A stretch of 18,164 nucleotides of DNA from Desulfuromusa sp. (GTDB lineage: Bacteria; Desulfobacterota; Desulfuromonadia; Desulfuromonadales; Geopsychrobacteraceae): assembly GCA_021647765.1 (NCBI GenBank), contig JAKIUD010000066.1:1-18164 (forward strand), in the 5' to 3' direction. Of the stretch, positions 7,310 to 16,099 are shown one piece after another. Under the pieces are notes generated by a model. That model did not search any database. It was not told the DNA's origin and worked only from the letters and a program-made list of their open reading frames with translations. The number at the start of each line of letters is the position of its first letter. Within the stretch, counting starts at the first letter, position 1. The position numbers were made by a program, and so were the translations under genes.

Positions 7310-8409
7310 TTTGTCGACCTCTGAGAAGCTGAGATATTCAATAAGATTCCGACAGCAATCAGACTCACAACCAGACTGGTACCGCCATAAGAGATAAAAG
7401 GTAAAGCCAACCCCTTGGTCGGCAACAACCCCATACAGACTGCCAGATTCACAAATGCTTCCAGTCCCAGCAAGATACTCAAACCAAAGGCCAGATTTCG
7501 CCCAAAGGGATCCTGACAATGTAACGCAATGCGGATACCAGAAAGAACCAGCAACAGAAACAGAGCCGCAATGATCAGGGTTCCCACTAAACCAAGTTCT
7601 TCACCAATAACCGAAAAAATAAAATCGGTATGAGCCTCTGGTAAATAGAATAATTTCTGTTCACCTATCCCCAACCCTTGCCCCAGCACGCCACCTTTAC
7701 CAAAAGCAACTAAACTTTGAATAATCTGGAATCCGGTATCAAAAGGGTCGTCCCAGGGATCAAGAAAAGCCATGATCCGGCGGCGGCGATAATCGACCTG
7801 CATAACGAGAAAATAAACTATTGGTAGTGACATCAAAAGTGTCGGCAGAATATAGCGCCAACGGACTCCAGCAACAATCAACATCGACAGAGCAACCCCG
7901 GAAATAATCATGGCACTACCTAGATCTGGCTGTTTCAGCAACATCCCGAGTAACAAACCAAGGACGATCATATAAGGAAAATAGCCCTTAAGAAAAGACC
8001 GGACTTTCTCCCTTTTGCGCGTCAGTGAATGAGCCAGATAAAGCACCAGTGTCAACTTGACCAGCTCTGCCGGTTGTACCGTCAGCCCGAGTAAATGCAA
8101 CCAGCGCATCGCCCCACCAACCCGGACACCGAAACCGGGGACAAACAGCAATGCGAGCAGGGCGATACTACCAAGAAGAGCAATAACAGCCAATTTTCGC
8201 CAGTTCTTGTAATTAAAATAGGTTGTGACTGCCATCAATACAAATCCAACCAGAGTATAAAGGAGTTGTCTTTTTAAAAAATAAAAACCATCTTGAAACC
8301 GTTCTTCCGCCATAATGGCCGATGATGAATAGACCATCACTACGCCAATACAGGTCAAAGAAATGGTCAACAACAGGAGACTGGTGTCAACATCACGCCG
8401 GAATGTCAT
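7306..8409 (-). CDS. ftsW: Septal peptidoglycan glycosyltransferase FtsW (SEDS family)
   Basis: FtsW is the SEDS-family polymerase that builds septal glycan strands from lipid II in partnership with the FtsI transpeptidase. The 367-aa protein is almost entirely hydrophobic, with about ten membrane helices. Family landmarks are VQPAELVKL (111-119), KQPDLGSAM (159-167), the extracellular AHTDFIFSVIGEELG stretch (259-273), whose Asp (about 262) aligns with the conserved catalytic aspartate of SEDS proteins, and FISYGGTSL (338-346). RodA is the main alternative; the position between murD and murG makes FtsW much more likely. The gene overlaps both neighbours by ATGA, and AGGGG lies upstream of its ATG. 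Confidence 0.96.
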   Translation of the reverse strand: MTFRRDVDTSLLLLTISLTCIGVVMVYSSSAIMAEERFQDGFYFLKRQLLYTLVGFVLMAVTTYFNYKNWRKLAVIALLGSIALLALLFVPGFGVRVGGAMRWLHLLGLTVQPAELVKLTLVLYLAHSLTRKREKVRSFLKGYFPYMIVLGLLLGMLLKQPDLGSAMIISGVALSMLIVAGVRWRYILPTLLMSLPIVYFLVMQVDYRRRRIMAFLDPWDDPFDTGFQIIQSLVAFGKGGVLGQGLGIGEQKLFYLPEAHTDFIFSVIGEELGLVGTLIIAALFLLLVLSGIRIALHCQDPFGRNLAFGLSILLGLEAFVNLAVCMGLLPTKGLALPFISYGGTSLVVSLIAVGILLNISASQRSTK

Positions 8410-9770
8410 GAGGAACCCCTCTCTCCCGGAAGCTGTTGTACCAGGTGCTCAAACTCATCCCCTCGTTCCTGATAGTTGGTGAACATGTCAAAACTGGAGC
8501 AAGCTGGAGAGAGTAACACCGTCCCATCAGGGACAGTGATTTCATAGGCCTGTTGAACCGCCGATTCCAATCCCACTGTCAAGCGAATTTCACAACTTCC
8601 TGACAGTTCTGCAGCCATTTTCTGTGCAGCTTCGCCAATCAGAATCAGATGTGCAACCTTCTGCTCCAACAATGGTCGAAGGGGGGCATAATCGCCACCT
8701 TTATCTTTTCCACCAGCAATCAGAGTCACACCAGGAGACAAACCAGCAAGACTTTTCATCACGCTGCCTACATTGGTTCCCTTTGAATCGTTATACCAAT
8801 TCACCCCATTGAGTTGCCGCACCAGCTGCATCCGATGTTCAAGCCCGGTAAATGAACAAACCGCTTTCCATGCCAGTTCAGCTGGACATCCCTGCAGCAG
8901 CGCAGGAATCATCGCAGCCATAGCATTTTCGATATTATGTTCGCCGGTTAGTTGTAACTCTGATAGGGGAAGATGGACATCGGCTCCAGCCCAATTCCAA
9001 ATCAGCTTATCTCCCAATCTGACCATTCCTTCAACCAACCGACCCCGGGCAGAGAACCAGACTACCGTTGCAGCAAGATCAGTCGTCAGCCGGCAGATTT
9101 CCGAATCATCTGCATTCAAAACAACAAAATCGGTAGCTGCCGTCATATTATGGAATAGCCTCAATTTTGCCTGATAATAACTCTGTAGATCAGAGTATCG
9201 ATCAAGATGATCGGGACTTAAATTGAGGAGTAAACCAATCGCCGGATGAAACTGATCAATGGTTTCCAATTGAAATGAAGATAACTCGACAACCACACCA
9301 TCAAGCTCGGAAGAACATGCTTCAACCAGAGGTGTTCCTAAATTTCCTCCAACGAATATTTTTTTATTCCAAGCCTGCATAATTTTGCCGATCAGGCTGG
9401 TAACGGTTGATTTACCATTCGTACCGGTCACACCAATGATCGGTACATTGATTTCCCGAGCGGCTATCTCAATCTCTCCAAGCAGTGGAATCCCACAGGA
9501 AGCTGCCCGACGCAATGGTTCACAATCAAGGGAGACTCCGGGACTTACGGCAATCAGGTCAGCTTGCTCGAACAGATCCAGACTATGACCACCCAGATCG
9601 AACCGCACCGGTAACCCGGCAAGAGAATCAAGACCTGCGATCTTCTCCGCGTCGCGCAGATCGGACAAAGCAACCGTTGCGCCCTGCTCAACCAAATAGC
9701 GCACCAGAGCCTGGCCACTCAGACCAGCTCCAATAACCACAATGCGCTTGTTTTTAAAGTCAAACTTCAT
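8406..9770 (-). CDS. murD: UDP-N-acetylmuramoyl-L-alanine--D-glutamate ligase MurD
   Basis: MurD adds D-glutamate to UDP-MurNAc-L-Ala in the cytoplasm. The 454-aa product has the Rossmann-like start KRIVVIGAGLSGQALVRYL (8-26), SPGVS (76-80), the ATP loop GVTGTNGKST (113-122), LSPDHLDRY, EHNIENAMAA, the NDSKGTNVGS stretch typical of MurD, GGKDKGGDY and SPACSSFDMFTNYQERG near the C-terminus. The open frame extends 28 codons upstream into mraY, but the ATG at 9770 forms an ATGA overlap with the mraY stop and gives the expected N-terminus. Its ribosome site is weak (GAAG), so translation probably depends on coupling to mraY. Confidence 0.97.
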   Translation of the reverse strand: MKFDFKNKRIVVIGAGLSGQALVRYLVEQGATVALSDLRDAEKIAGLDSLAGLPVRFDLGGHSLDLFEQADLIAVSPGVSLDCEPLRRAASCGIPLLGEIEIAAREINVPIIGVTGTNGKSTVTSLIGKIMQAWNKKIFVGGNLGTPLVEACSSELDGVVVELSSFQLETIDQFHPAIGLLLNLSPDHLDRYSDLQSYYQAKLRLFHNMTAATDFVVLNADDSEICRLTTDLAATVVWFSARGRLVEGMVRLGDKLIWNWAGADVHLPLSELQLTGEHNIENAMAAMIPALLQGCPAELAWKAVCSFTGLEHRMQLVRQLNGVNWYNDSKGTNVGSVMKSLAGLSPGVTLIAGGKDKGGDYAPLRPLLEQKVAHLILIGEAAQKMAAELSGSCEIRLTVGLESAVQQAYEITVPDGTVLLSPACSSFDMFTNYQERGDEFEHLVQQLPGERGSS

Positions 9771-10843
9771 CGCAACTTCAATGTTGAAAGAGCAATTAGT
9801 GCCAGCACAATGCTGATAATCCAGAAACGGACGATAATTTTTGGCTCTGCCCACCCCTTTAATTCAAAATGATGATGAATCGGTGCCATCCGGAAAACCC
9901 GCCGCCCCCAGTAACGAAATGAGATCACTTGAACGATAACCGAAAGAGCTTCAATCACAAAAATTCCACCGACAATCACCAACACAAATTCATTTTTGGT
10001 GATGACAGCAATAGTTCCAAGGGCTCCACCAAGAGACAAACTGCCGACATCTCCCATAAAAACCTGGGCTGGATAACTGTTAAACCACAAAAAGCCGAGG
10101 CCAGCTCCCACCATTGCTCCACAGAGAATCGTCAGCTCCCCCGCTCCCTGGATACCAGTAATCTGCAAATAACTGGAAAGTTTAGCGTTTCCTACCAGAT
10201 AAGCCAGCAAGAGAAAAGTAGCAGCAGCAATAATCATCGGACCGATTGCCAGGCCGTCAAGGCCATCAGTCAAATTCACCGCATTGCTGGCTCCAACCAT
10301 CACCAGGACAGCAAAGGGAATATAGAAAACCCCTAAATCAGGATTGACATTCTTAAAAAACGGGAGGCTCAGATGCGTATCGAAATGGCCACTGAAGTAA
10401 AGTAATAGAGATGCAATCAGGGCGATCAAGATCTGCCAGAACATTTTCTGACGAGCTGATATTCCATCACTATTTTTTCGGACAACTTTTAAATAATCAT
10501 CAATAAAACCGACAACACCATAACCTGTTGTAACCAACAACGTGACCCAAATATAGATATTTGTCAGATCAGTCCAGAGGAGTGTCGGGATGATAATCGC
10601 AAATAAAATCAACGCTCCACCCATGGTCGGGGTTCCCTCTTTGACAAAATGGGATTCGGGTCCAACCTTGCGGATCGTCTGACCAATCTGCATCCGCTGT
10701 AATGTTGCGATCATCCAGGGACCAAGAATAAATGAAATCAACAGTGCGGTAATGGTTGCATAGATAGTACGGAAAGTGATGTAGCGGAAAACATACAGCA
10801 CTGAATATTCCGTATGGAGAGGATATAAGAGGTGATATAGCAC
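9767..10843 (-). CDS. mraY: Phospho-N-acetylmuramoyl-pentapeptide transferase MraY
   Basis: MraY is an integral membrane enzyme that transfers phospho-MurNAc-pentapeptide to undecaprenyl phosphate, making lipid I. The 358-aa protein has about ten membrane helices and the family signatures FVKEGTPTMGG (66-76), the Mg-binding aspartates in VGFIDDYLK (111-119), NLTDGLDGL (190-198), FMGDVGSL (262-269) and the histidine-rich PIHHHFE (321-327). The start codon is GTG (plus-strand CAC 10841-10843), 3 bp after the murF TAA, with AAAGGAAA about ten bases upstream. The length is normal for the family. Confidence 0.98.
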   Translation of the reverse strand: MLYHLLYPLHTEYSVLYVFRYITFRTIYATITALLISFILGPWMIATLQRMQIGQTIRKVGPESHFVKEGTPTMGGALILFAIIIPTLLWTDLTNIYIWVTLLVTTGYGVVGFIDDYLKVVRKNSDGISARQKMFWQILIALIASLLLYFSGHFDTHLSLPFFKNVNPDLGVFYIPFAVLVMVGASNAVNLTDGLDGLAIGPMIIAAATFLLLAYLVGNAKLSSYLQITGIQGAGELTILCGAMVGAGLGFLWFNSYPAQVFMGDVGSLSLGGALGTIAVITKNEFVLVIVGGIFVIEALSVIVQVISFRYWGRRVFRMAPIHHHFELKGWAEPKIIVRFWIISIVLALIALSTLKLR

Positions 10844-10846
10844 CCG

Positions 10847-12241
10847 TTAGTTTCCTTTCTTCCCATTTGCAGGGGTATCAACCGTCGTTTTCAAAGCTTC
10901 TGCTACTTGCTCCAAATGGACGCCTCGCGACCCTTTCAAAAGAATTTTATCACCGACGTGTTGTTGCTCGTGTAGATATTCAATTGCAGCCGCCGCATCT
11001 GCAACTGCTATCATTTGAGCTGGCTTCATACCAGCAGCCTCTGCCCCTCGACAAAGATCAGCAGAAAACTGGCCAACTCCAATCAACAAATCGACAATTT
11101 TTGCAGCCTTGGTACCCAATTCTTCATGTAACCGTACAGAATTGACTCCCAATTCGAGCATATCACCCAATACGGCAACCCGCCGCCCCGATCCCGATAA
11201 TGACAACAGTGCGTCAAGTGCCACACAGGCAGAAAGTGGATTGGAATTATAACTATCGTCAAGCAGTAGACCACCACAAGGGAGGGGAAAAAGATCCATC
11301 CGCCCCTGAATCGTAATAAATCGAGTCAATCCAACAACAATTTTTTCTGCCGGAACATGAATTTCCATTGCTGCTGCAGCGGCAGCCAAAGCATTGAATA
11401 CATTGTGTCGACCAGGAAGGCTCAATTGAACTGGATAGCGTTGTCCTGCCAATATAAGGTCAAAACTAACCCCTTTATCTTTGTCCATAAGTGATTCAGC
11501 ACGAACGTCAGCTTGTTCCGACAACCCATAAGTCAACTTCTTAACCCCATTAGCTACCGGCAATTGCGCAACTCTGTAATCATCAAGATTAATAATTGCA
11601 GTTCCCCCCTGCAATCCGGCAAAAAGCTCACCTTTTGCCCTGGAGACACCATCTAAACCCTGCAAGGTTTCTAAATGAGCCTCACCAATATTGGTGACAA
11701 CACCAATTGTTGGCTGAGCAATTTCGGTCAAACGCTCTATTTCTCCAAGGGCACTGGTTCCCATTTCAAGAACTGCCCACTGATGTTTTTGTTCCAACCG
11801 AAATAAGGTTAACGGCAACCCAATCAGATTATTGAAGTTTCCAGCGGTTTTCAGCCCTGGAGCAACTTGCTCAAGAATTGTCGCCAGCATTTCTTTGGTG
11901 GTTGTTTTTCCAGCTGAGCCGGTAATCGCCACCAACGGCCCATTGAGCTGTAAACGGTAAGTGGCGGCGATATCTCCAAGCGCCCGCAGGGTATTAGAAA
12001 CTCGCACAACCGGGACGCTCAAGCCAGAAGTGACCTCTTCACTCAAGCAAGCAGCGGCACCATTTTTTACTGCCTGACCAAGATAATCGTGCCCATCAAA
12101 GTATTCACCACGCAGGGGAACAAACAGCGTGCCAGGACTCAGGTTGCGACTATCAGTGGAGATTCCACTGAGTTGACAATTGACTTTTCTCCCGGAAAAA
12201 TCACCGTCAACAATTCTGGCAATCCGTTCCAGATCAAACAT
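10847..12241 (-). CDS. murF: UDP-N-acetylmuramoyl-tripeptide--D-alanyl-D-alanine ligase MurF
   Basis: MurF adds the D-Ala-D-Ala dipeptide made by Ddl, completing the UDP-MurNAc-pentapeptide. The 464-aa protein has GISTDSRNLSPGTLFVPLRG near residues 26-45 (the N-terminal UDP-binding fold shared with MurE), the ATP loop AITGSAGKTTTK (105-116), TAGNFNN (132-138), NIGEAHL (184-190), GRHNVFNALAA, DDSYNSNP (328-335) and GDMLELG (359-365), the last two being typical of MurF. I chose the ATG at 12241, 8 bp inside the end of murE and preceded by GGAG. An in-frame TTG five codons upstream (12256) is possible but less likely. Confidence 0.97.
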   Translation of the reverse strand: MFDLERIARIVDGDFSGRKVNCQLSGISTDSRNLSPGTLFVPLRGEYFDGHDYLGQAVKNGAAACLSEEVTSGLSVPVVRVSNTLRALGDIAATYRLQLNGPLVAITGSAGKTTTKEMLATILEQVAPGLKTAGNFNNLIGLPLTLFRLEQKHQWAVLEMGTSALGEIERLTEIAQPTIGVVTNIGEAHLETLQGLDGVSRAKGELFAGLQGGTAIINLDDYRVAQLPVANGVKKLTYGLSEQADVRAESLMDKDKGVSFDLILAGQRYPVQLSLPGRHNVFNALAAAAAAMEIHVPAEKIVVGLTRFITIQGRMDLFPLPCGGLLLDDSYNSNPLSACVALDALLSLSGSGRRVAVLGDMLELGVNSVRLHEELGTKAAKIVDLLIGVGQFSADLCRGAEAAGMKPAQMIAVADAAAAIEYLHEQQHVGDKILLKGSRGVHLEQVAEALKTTVDTPANGKKGN

Positions 12242-13796
12242 TATTTTCAGCTCCAATTCCGCTGTTCAGAATATGTGAACCTTCAAGCTCGTTCAGCACG
12301 CGACTCAATTCCTCCCGGTCATCAAAGTGGATTTTTTTCGTCCCAAGAATCTGATAATCCTCATGTCCTTTTCCTGCAACCAGCAATAGATCTCCCTGCT
12401 GAGCAAGATGACCAGCAAACTCAATTGCGGCACGACGATCAGGGATGACCATAAATCCATCTTCAACTGAGCTTTGATCTTCACTCAGTTCCTTGCTCCC
12501 TGCAGCCAATGCACCACACCGAATCTGTTCCAGAATTTTGGATGGATCTTCAGTGCGGGGGTTATCTGAAGTGAAAATCGCCAAATTTGAATATTTAACC
12601 GCTACAGCAGCCATCACAGGACGCTTTCCCTGATCTCGATCTCCACCACAACCAACAACTGTCAAGAGTCGTTTCGAATCAAGCTTTGATAAGGTTTTCA
12701 GTGCTTGTTCCAAGGCATCTGAGGTATGAGAATAATCGACCAGGGCTAAAACTCCTCTGTTGTTTTCAACTTTCTCCACCCGCCCCGGCACCTGAGGGGC
12801 ATTTGAAATTCCTTTGGCAATCACGTCATTGCCGATTCCAAACTGCTGTGCCGTGGTCACTGCTGCCAGCAGGTTACTGACGTTAAAATCACCAATCATC
12901 CCACTTTCAACAACAACATTACCTTGCTCACTGGAAAATATTCCATTGATCCGATCACGCCCAACCTCAATTTGCTGCGGATAGACATTGGCTCTCTTGT
13001 CCAACCCAAAAGAGACCCAGTTCTGATTCTCCTGCAACAATTCGGCACCGCAAGCATCCTCACGATTAATGACTGCAATCCCGGAACCTAACAAATCGGT
13101 AAACAGACGCCGTTTACTGGCAAAATAGCGCTCCAGCGTTTCGTGATAATCAAGGTGATCTTGAGTCAGATTGGTAAATACCGCAGCATCAAAACTGATT
13201 CCATCAACGCGATGTTGCGCTAACGCGTGAGAAGAAACCTCGAGAATCATAATATCTGCACCCTGTTGATGGAATTCAGCCATCATCCGCAGTAAATCTA
13301 TTGATTCTGGTGTTGTACGTGAAGCTTCATAGCGTAATGATCCAAACCTATATTCGATAGTCCCGAATACTGCAGGAGAAAAACCAGCCTGAGCAAATAT
13401 TGCCTCGAGTAGGTAGGTAATAGTGGTTTTCCCGTTGGTTCCGGTGACACCGATAACCGGAACCCCATCAGTTGGATTACCATAAAACTCAGCAGCCATA
13501 ACAGCCATTGCCTGCCGCACATTAGCCACTTTGATGTAGCAGATATTTTCGATACAACTCTCTGGGATTTTCTCAGCAACAACAACAGTTGCCCCCGCCT
13601 GTAAAGCCAGAGGAAGATAATCAAAACCGTCAATCTTGACACCGGGCAGGGCAAAAAACAACATATTGGGCTGAACCTGGCGCGAATCATAAGCCAATCC
13701 CGAGACGACCACTTCAGCTGAACCAGCTATGACCAGTGGCTGAATGGTTGTCAGCAGTTTCTCCAGTTTCATGTGTTGTCCCTGTTGGTCAGACAT
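12234..13796 (-). CDS. murE: UDP-N-acetylmuramoyl-L-alanyl-D-glutamate--2,6-diaminopimelate ligase MurE
   Basis: MurE adds the third stem-peptide residue. Numbered from the inner MKLEKLL start, the motifs are YDSRQVQPNMLFFALPG (28-44), the ATP loop GVTGTNGKTT (108-117), TTPESIDL (153-160), EVSSHAL (178-184), FTNLTQDHLDYH (199-210), DYSHTSDALE (346-355) and DNPR (403-406). DNPR is the known meso-diaminopimelate specificity motif, so the cell wall should be of the direct mDAP type. Two starts are possible: the ATG at 13796, 3 bp after the ftsI stop with GGAG upstream (520 aa), and the ATG at 13772 with AGGGA upstream (512 aa), which better fits the usual N-terminus. The 3' end overlaps murF. 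Confidence 0.97.
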   Translation of the reverse strand: MSDQQGQHMKLEKLLTTIQPLVIAGSAEVVVSGLAYDSRQVQPNMLFFALPGVKIDGFDYLPLALQAGATVVVAEKIPESCIENICYIKVANVRQAMAVMAAEFYGNPTDGVPVIGVTGTNGKTTITYLLEAIFAQAGFSPAVFGTIEYRFGSLRYEASRTTPESIDLLRMMAEFHQQGADIMILEVSSHALAQHRVDGISFDAAVFTNLTQDHLDYHETLERYFASKRRLFTDLLGSGIAVINREDACGAELLQENQNWVSFGLDKRANVYPQQIEVGRDRINGIFSSEQGNVVVESGMIGDFNVSNLLAAVTTAQQFGIGNDVIAKGISNAPQVPGRVEKVENNRGVLALVDYSHTSDALEQALKTLSKLDSKRLLTVVGCGGDRDQGKRPVMAAVAVKYSNLAIFTSDNPRTEDPSKILEQIRCGALAAGSKELSEDQSSVEDGFMVIPDRRAAIEFAGHLAQQGDLLLVAGKGHEDYQILGTKKIHFDDREELSRVLNELEGSHILNSGIGAENNV

Positions 13797-13799
13797 CAG

Positions 13800-15752
13800 T
13801 TACACTCCAAACCGAATCCAGGCTTGCTTGCCATAACGGATAACTTTCCCCGGAGCTGGGTATTGTTTAACCACCTGACCACTTCCAGAAAGTTTTAAGT
13901 TCAGATTTTTCTTCTCCATGGCCTGCAATACCTGGCGATAACTCATTCCTGAAAAATCGGGCATTCTCAACCCGTCACTTGTCTCAGCATCTGGTAGCAA
14001 CGCAGCCAAATCTGGCAAAGGTTCCGCAGCTAACTGTTCTTTTGTCAGGGCGGCAATAGTCCCTTTAGGAAGGATATTTAAATGGCTGAGGGTTTGACCG
14101 GCGATTCTGGCAAATACCGGTGCTGCAACCAAACCGCCATAGGCTTTTCCTTTTGGCTCATCAACCGTGACGGAAAGAACCAGTGCCGGGTTATCTGCCG
14201 GGACAAAACCGATAAAAGAGGACACCCGCTTATCTGGAGAATATCCCCCGGTCACTGTATCAACTTTTTGTGCTGTACCTGTCTTTCCGGCAACCCGATA
14301 CCCCAACAATGCCGCCCGGGTTCCTGTGCCGCCCGGTTCTGTGACACCGATCATCATATCTCTAACCTGACGTGCTGTTTTTTCCGAAATTACTCGGCGC
14401 CGTACATGAGGGAGTCGTTTTTGTGTTTCCCGACCATCTGCATCGGTCACTCTTTCAACCAGATAGGGTTCCATCAGCAAACCACCATTTGCGATAACAG
14501 CCATGGCGGAAGCCATTTGGATCGGCGTAACACTCAACCCCTGGCCAAAAGAGATTGCTGCCAGATCAATCTCAAACCATTTTGACGCCGGGTGCAGTAT
14601 CCCCGCCACTTCTCCGGGAAGATCAAGTCCGGTTTGTTCACCGAAACCAAAAGCACGAATATAAGAATAAAAGCGCTCTCGTTCCAATACTTTACCCAAC
14701 TTGGCAGAACCAATATTACTACTGAACTTCAAAACTTCTTTCATGGTCAGTTGCTTAAATTTCTTGTGATCACGAATTATTTTCCCACCGACCGAATAGC
14801 GACCATTCTCACAGTAAATTTTTTGATCAGGACGAGCCAGCCCCTCTTCCAGAACTGCTGCCATGAGAAATGGCTTAAAAGTTGAACCTGGCTCATATAT
14901 GTCACACACCGCCCGATTGCGCCGTTTCGCCGCTTTATAGCGTCCAGCCAGGTTCGGATTGTAATCAGGTTGGCTGGCCATTGCCAAAACTCGACCGCTG
15001 GCAGGTTCCAACATCACGACAGTACCACCAACAGCACCGGTTTCGTGGACGACTCGAGCCAGTTCTTTTTCAGCTATATATTGTAGCGACCGATCCAAGG
15101 TCAGATAAAGATTGTGTCCTGCCACCCCACCCTGAATCAGTTGATCTACAGAAGCCAGCCCTCGACCTCTGGCATCACGCAATGAAACCAATCGACCAGG
15201 TTCGCCCTGCAACTGCCGATCATATTCCAGCTCGATCCCCTCAAGTCCTTTGGGATCCAGACCGATGAAACCCAGCACGTGAGCTGCAGTGCCTGCTTGC
15301 GGATAGTAGCGCTTCCGTTCAGTTACGAACTGCAGTCCGTAAATCTTCAAGCCACGAATTTGTTTAACAACCTTAGGGTCAAGTTTCCGTTGCAACCAAA
15401 CGAAACGTTTTTTTGCGGAAAGTAAGCGTAGCAGCTCTTTTTTTGAACTTTTAAGCAGTTTTTCCAGCTGCCCGGCAACTTGCTGAGGATTTTCAACTAG
15501 TGCCGGGTCGGCATAAAGTGATTCTGCCGCCAGACTGACCGCCAGAGGATCCCCTCTACTATCAAAAATACTTCCCCGTTGCGGAGCTAATTTAATAATA
15601 CGTTGGCGTTGTTGATCAGCACGTTCCTGAAGCTCTGATGCTTGTACCACCTGGAGATAATAGGCGCGCCCGACAATTGACAAAAAAGCCAGGACAAAAA
15701 GAGCTCCAAAAAAGCGGATACGGATATGAATTCCACGTTCCGTTAAAGCCAT
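13800..15752 (-). CDS. ftsI: Septal peptidoglycan transpeptidase FtsI (class B PBP with C-terminal PASTA domain)
   Basis: This is the division-specific penicillin-binding protein that crosslinks septal peptidoglycan in the periplasm together with FtsW. The 650-aa protein has a short cytoplasmic tail, one membrane anchor at about 13-35, the class B dimerisation domain (about 50-210, including PQRGSIFDSRGDPLA), and the transpeptidase domain with all three active-site motifs: STFK (290-293, nucleophile Ser290), SSN (344-346) and KTGT (490-493). A single PASTA domain follows at about 597-650. The PASTA tail is SpoVD/PBP2x-like and absent from E. coli FtsI. The open frame continues 27 codons upstream into ftsL, but the ATG at 15752 lies 1 bp past the ftsL TAA with GGAG five bases upstream, and gives the expected short tail. 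Confidence 0.96.
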   Translation of the reverse strand: MALTERGIHIRIRFFGALFVLAFLSIVGRAYYLQVVQASELQERADQQRQRIIKLAPQRGSIFDSRGDPLAVSLAAESLYADPALVENPQQVAGQLEKLLKSSKKELLRLLSAKKRFVWLQRKLDPKVVKQIRGLKIYGLQFVTERKRYYPQAGTAAHVLGFIGLDPKGLEGIELEYDRQLQGEPGRLVSLRDARGRGLASVDQLIQGGVAGHNLYLTLDRSLQYIAEKELARVVHETGAVGGTVVMLEPASGRVLAMASQPDYNPNLAGRYKAAKRRNRAVCDIYEPGSTFKPFLMAAVLEEGLARPDQKIYCENGRYSVGGKIIRDHKKFKQLTMKEVLKFSSNIGSAKLGKVLERERFYSYIRAFGFGEQTGLDLPGEVAGILHPASKWFEIDLAAISFGQGLSVTPIQMASAMAVIANGGLLMEPYLVERVTDADGRETQKRLPHVRRRVISEKTARQVRDMMIGVTEPGGTGTRAALLGYRVAGKTGTAQKVDTVTGGYSPDKRVSSFIGFVPADNPALVLSVTVDEPKGKAYGGLVAAPVFARIAGQTLSHLNILPKGTIAALTKEQLAAEPLPDLAALLPDAETSDGLRMPDFSGMSYRQVLQAMEKKNLNLKLSGSGQVVKQYPAPGKVIRYGKQAWIRFGV

Positions 15753-15753
15753 G

Positions 15754-16071
15754 TTACTCCACCCTGATAATTTGACCGGGTGACGGGGCACGCAACCCGA
15801 GTACTTTTTTGGCCAGTTTTTCAATCCGCTCATCCCGAGCTAAAAATGCAGCTTCCAGCTTCAACTCGGTTATCTGTTGTTCTTGACTGCGGATATCACG
15901 CTCAAGACTGGAGATATTGTATTCTAAATTAATCGCATGAATCCGCGACCAGACAAACAATAATGACAACACGGAAACCAACATGATTGCCACACAAACC
16001 GAACTGAACCGGGGACGGTAAAATGAAAACCCAGTCATCTTGACTGTTGCTTGAGATACAGCTTCTGACAT
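15754..16071 (-). CDS. ftsL: Cell division protein FtsL
   Basis: FtsL is a small bitopic membrane protein that forms a coiled-coil complex with FtsB and FtsQ and activates FtsW-FtsI. The 105-aa product has a short cytoplasmic N-terminus, one hydrophobic helix at about 23-43, a heptad-like coiled-coil segment at about 47-85, and a C-terminal GLRAPSPGQIIRV tail of the type seen in deltaproteobacterial FtsL. Sequence conservation in this family is very low, so the call relies on size, topology and position between rsmH and ftsI. The ATG is preceded by AGGGG at 5 nt; a 28-bp gap separates it from rsmH. Confidence 0.88.
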   Translation of the reverse strand: MSEAVSQATVKMTGFSFYRPRFSSVCVAIMLVSVLSLLFVWSRIHAINLEYNISSLERDIRSQEQQITELKLEAAFLARDERIEKLAKKVLGLRAPSPGQIIRVE

Positions 16072-16099
16072 TTAGTCCCCTTTCATCCCAACAGATTAT

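Noticed and set aside
7310..7519. N-terminal extension of murG by 70 codons
   Set aside because: It lies inside ftsW in another frame, has no family similarity, and a well-placed ATG with ribosome site exists at 7309.
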